Below, in pieces: positions 6,760 to 8,669 of a stretch of 8,669 nucleotides of DNA. The translations under genes and the position numbers were made by a program. The DNA comes from Prevotella sp. UBA4376 (GTDB lineage: Bacteria > Bacteroidota > Bacteroidia > Bacteroidales > Bacteroidaceae). Under the pieces are notes generated by a model. The model was not told the origin of the DNA. It did not search any database and was given only the letters and a program-made list of their open reading frames with translations. Location: NCBI GenBank assembly GCA_002391185.1, contig DGRY01000152.1, forward strand, positions 1 through 8,669, written 5' to 3'. Numbering within the stretch: the stretch's first letter is position 1; every line of letters starts with the position of its first letter.

Positions 6760-8538
6760 TTACTTTTTTTGCTTGGCCCATGTATCCTTCAAGCCAACTG
6801 TCTTGTTGAATACAGGATGTTCTGGTGTTGAATCTGGATCTACATTGAAGTATCCTGTGCGCTGGAACTGTAGATATGACAGCTCTGGAAGCTGTGCTGC
6901 ATATTTCTCAACGAACGCATTCTTGTTAATGCGAAGTGAGTTTGGATTGAGGAATGGACGCATTGCTTCTATTCCACGCACTCCGTGCTCTTTTTCGTAT
7001 TGTTTGATTGCGTCGCGTGGGTTTTCGCATGTCCACAGACATTCGTAGTTGCGAACCTCGGCTGGTACACAATGGTTTACTGACAGCCAGTGGATGGTTC
7101 CTTTCACCTTTCGGTTTGCGCCTTCTGTTCCTGCAAGTGAGTTTGGATCGTATGTGCAATATATCTCTTCAATCTCGCCAGTTTCTTCGTTTGCCTTGAA
7201 GCCTGTGCAGTTTACGATATATGCGCTCTTTAGACGTGTTTCCTTGCCTGGATACATTCGGAAGAATTTCTTGTCGGCCTCTGTCTTGAAGTCTTCGCGT
7301 TCAATCCACAACTCGCGAGAGAATTCCACGGTGTGTGTGTTGCCCTCTGTGATGATGTTGCCTTCGGCGTCCTTGAGTTCTGGGTTGTTGATAACTTCGA
7401 GTGTTTCTACCTTGTCTTCTGGGTAGTTGGTGATGATAACCTTAACAGGGTTCAACACGGCTGATACTCGTGTTGCGCGTTCGTTAAGGTCGGCACGTGC
7501 AGATGCTTCCAATAGTTTAATGTCGTTGAGTGCATCGAATGTGGTATAGCCTATTGAGTCTATGAAACGAAGTATTGACTCGGGTGAATAACCACGACGA
7601 CGGATACCGCATATTGTAGGCATACGTGGGTCGTCCCATCCGTTTACAATGTGTTCGTTTGTAAGTATCAACAGGTTGCGTTTTGACATAAGGGTGTAGT
7701 TCAAGTTCAGTTTGTTGAACTCAAACTGGCGAGGACGGTTGTCTTCGATATTGTCGGTCTCGCCCTTCCATTCTTTGATCCATGTAACGAAGAGGTTGTA
7801 TAGTTCACGGTGAGGCACAAATTCGAGTGTGCAGATAGAGTGGGTTACACCTTCAAGGTAGTCGCTCTGGCCGTGTGTGAAGTCATACATTGGATATGCG
7901 TTCCATTTGTTGCCTGTGCGCCAATGTGGCATGTTAAGCACGCGATACATGATTGGGTCGCGGAAGTGCATGTTTGGCGAAGCCATATCTATTTTTGCAC
8001 GCAGAATCATTTTTCCTGGTTCTACGTTACCGCTGTTCATTTCGTTGAACAGTGCAAGACTTTCTTCAATAGGGCGGTCGCGATATGGTGAGTTTGTACC
8101 TGGTTGTGTAGGGGTGCCTTTTTGTGCTGCAATTTCGTCAGAACTTTGTTCGTCAACGTATGCGCGTCCGTTTTTGATGCACCATACGGCGAAGTCCCAA
8201 AGGTCCTGGAAATAGTCAGAAGCATAAACCAGCTTACCCCATTTGAATCCGAGCCATTCAATGTCTTTCTTGATAGCTTCAACGTATTCAGTATCTTCTT
8301 TTTGTGGGTTGGTGTCGTCCATACGCAGGTTGCAAACGCCACCGAATTTCTTTGCAACTCCGAAATCCATGGCGATGGCCTTAGCATGGCCAATGTGCAG
8401 ATAGCCGTTAGGCTCTGGCGGGAAACGTGTTTGCAGTCGTCCGCCGTTTTTACCTTCTTCGAGGTCGTTTTTTATAATCTGTTCAATGAAATTGAGACTT
8501 TTCTTTTCTTCAGATGTCTTTTCTGCTGTTTCTGCCAT
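6760..8538 (-). CDS. glnS: Glutaminyl-tRNA synthetase
   Basis: Class Ic aminoacyl-tRNA synthetase that attaches glutamine to tRNA-Gln in the cytoplasm. The HIGH motif is in PPEPNGYLHIGHAKAI (40-55). The KMSKS-loop equivalent is LMSKRNLL (283-290), the form typical of GlnRS. SICTLEFVPHRELYNLFV (234-251) and WDDPRMPTICGIRRRGYSPE (301-320) are conserved landmarks that separate it from bacterial GluRS. The C-terminal anticodon-binding beta-barrels carry RKVKGTIHWLSV (476-487) and end in PVFNKTVGLKDTWAK (575-589), as in E. coli GlnRS. At 592 residues it is longer than E. coli (554), partly from a stretch around 505-528. Its presence suggests direct Gln-tRNA charging. First gene in the window of an operon with the TPR gene and dedA; the ATG at 8538 follows a -7-like promoter element. 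Confidence 0.97.
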   Translation of the reverse strand: MAETAEKTSEEKKSLNFIEQIIKNDLEEGKNGGRLQTRFPPEPNGYLHIGHAKAIAMDFGVAKKFGGVCNLRMDDTNPQKEDTEYVEAIKKDIEWLGFKWGKLVYASDYFQDLWDFAVWCIKNGRAYVDEQSSDEIAAQKGTPTQPGTNSPYRDRPIEESLALFNEMNSGNVEPGKMILRAKIDMASPNMHFRDPIMYRVLNMPHWRTGNKWNAYPMYDFTHGQSDYLEGVTHSICTLEFVPHRELYNLFVTWIKEWKGETDNIEDNRPRQFEFNKLNLNYTLMSKRNLLILTNEHIVNGWDDPRMPTICGIRRRGYSPESILRFIDSIGYTTFDALNDIKLLEASARADLNERATRVSAVLNPVKVIITNYPEDKVETLEVINNPELKDAEGNIITEGNTHTVEFSRELWIEREDFKTEADKKFFRMYPGKETRLKSAYIVNCTGFKANEETGEIEEIYCTYDPNSLAGTEGANRKVKGTIHWLSVNHCVPAEVRNYECLWTCENPRDAIKQYEKEHGVRGIEAMRPFLNPNSLRINKNAFVEKYAAQLPELSYLQFQRTGYFNVDPDSTPEHPVFNKTVGLKDTWAKQKK

Positions 8539-8564
8539 ATTGCTAATACATATTATATTTTATG

Positions 8565-8578
8565 GCTACAAAAGTAGC
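8565..8578 (-). promoter_or_regulatory. Probable glnS promoter -7 element with small dyad
   Basis: On the minus strand 8576-8569 reads TACTTTTG, matching TAnnTTTG, about 30 bases before the glnS ATG. It lies inside a perfect GCTAC-AAAA-GTAGC inverted repeat (8565-8578). No convincing upstream -33 TTTG is seen, so the assignment rests on the -7 element and position. Confidence 0.5.
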
Positions 8579-8632
8579 TATTTTTTTCCGATTATTAGTC
8601 TGTTGAGATGAAAAAACGAGTTTTTTCTTTTT

Positions 8633-8669
8633 GATGTATAAAAAAAATGTCCCCCTCTTCTCAGAGGAG
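8633..8669 (-). terminator. Probable terminator of a gene beyond the right edge
   Basis: Minus strand: CTCCTCT (8669-8663), loop GAGA, AGAGGGG (8658-8652, one G-U pair), then a few bases and a run of T (8647-8641). The stem may extend past the window edge. It would end transcription of a minus-strand gene whose coding region is not in this window. Confidence 0.6.

Noticed and set aside
8104..8577. 157-codon plus-strand open frame
   Set aside because: It lies antisense within glnS and its upstream region, has no recognisable domain, and is cysteine/phenylalanine-rich in a way typical of an antisense shadow.

Overview
The window looks like chromosomal DNA from a strictly or facultatively anaerobic member of the Bacteroidales, most likely Prevotella or a close relative. 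Three things point there. The left-edge gene is the Bacteroides/Prevotella-type serine palmitoyltransferase. The promoters carry the Bacteroidota -7 element TAnnTTTG, read as TACCTTTG or TACTTTTG. Start codons lack Shine-Dalgarno sequences. The genus is inferred from protein resemblance recalled from memory, not from a database search.

Layout, left to right. A 5'-truncated serine palmitoyltransferase gene (+ strand, 2-1060) converges on a minus-strand block that fills the rest of the window. The two sides meet at a bidirectional terminator (1084-1121) that lies partly inside the last codons of pflA. Read in its own direction, right to left, the minus-strand block is: glnS (8538-6760), a TPR protein gene (6756-5392) and a dedA-family gene (5370-4738), forming one tight operon that ends at a terminator at 4641-4674; then tRNA-Pro(UGG) (4545-4472) with its own promoter and terminator; then pflB (4243-1997) and pflA (1888-1100) as a fermentation operon. 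A perfect 13-bp hairpin lies between pflB and pflA. The right edge holds what looks like the terminator of a gene just outside the window.

Function. PflB and its radical-SAM activator PflA convert pyruvate and CoA to acetyl-CoA and formate, so they are a co-dependent pair. GlnS charges tRNA-Gln, the DedA protein is a probable membrane lipid (undecaprenyl-phosphate type) transporter, and the TPR protein is an unassigned cytoplasmic scaffold. Spt starts sphingolipid synthesis.

The 494 bp between pflB and dedA are accounted for by the pflB leader and promoter, the tRNA transcription unit, and the dedA 3' untranslated region with its terminator. About 110 bp (4323-4433) show nothing beyond AT-rich DNA. 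I see no mobile element, CRISPR array, defence system or clearly new system. The most unusual local signals are a canonically phased A_AAA_AAG slippery heptamer near the dedA stop with a Lys/Glu-rich -1 frame behind it, the pflB-pflA hairpin, a TTG-started TPR gene lying in frame just behind the glnS stop, and dyads over the -7 elements.
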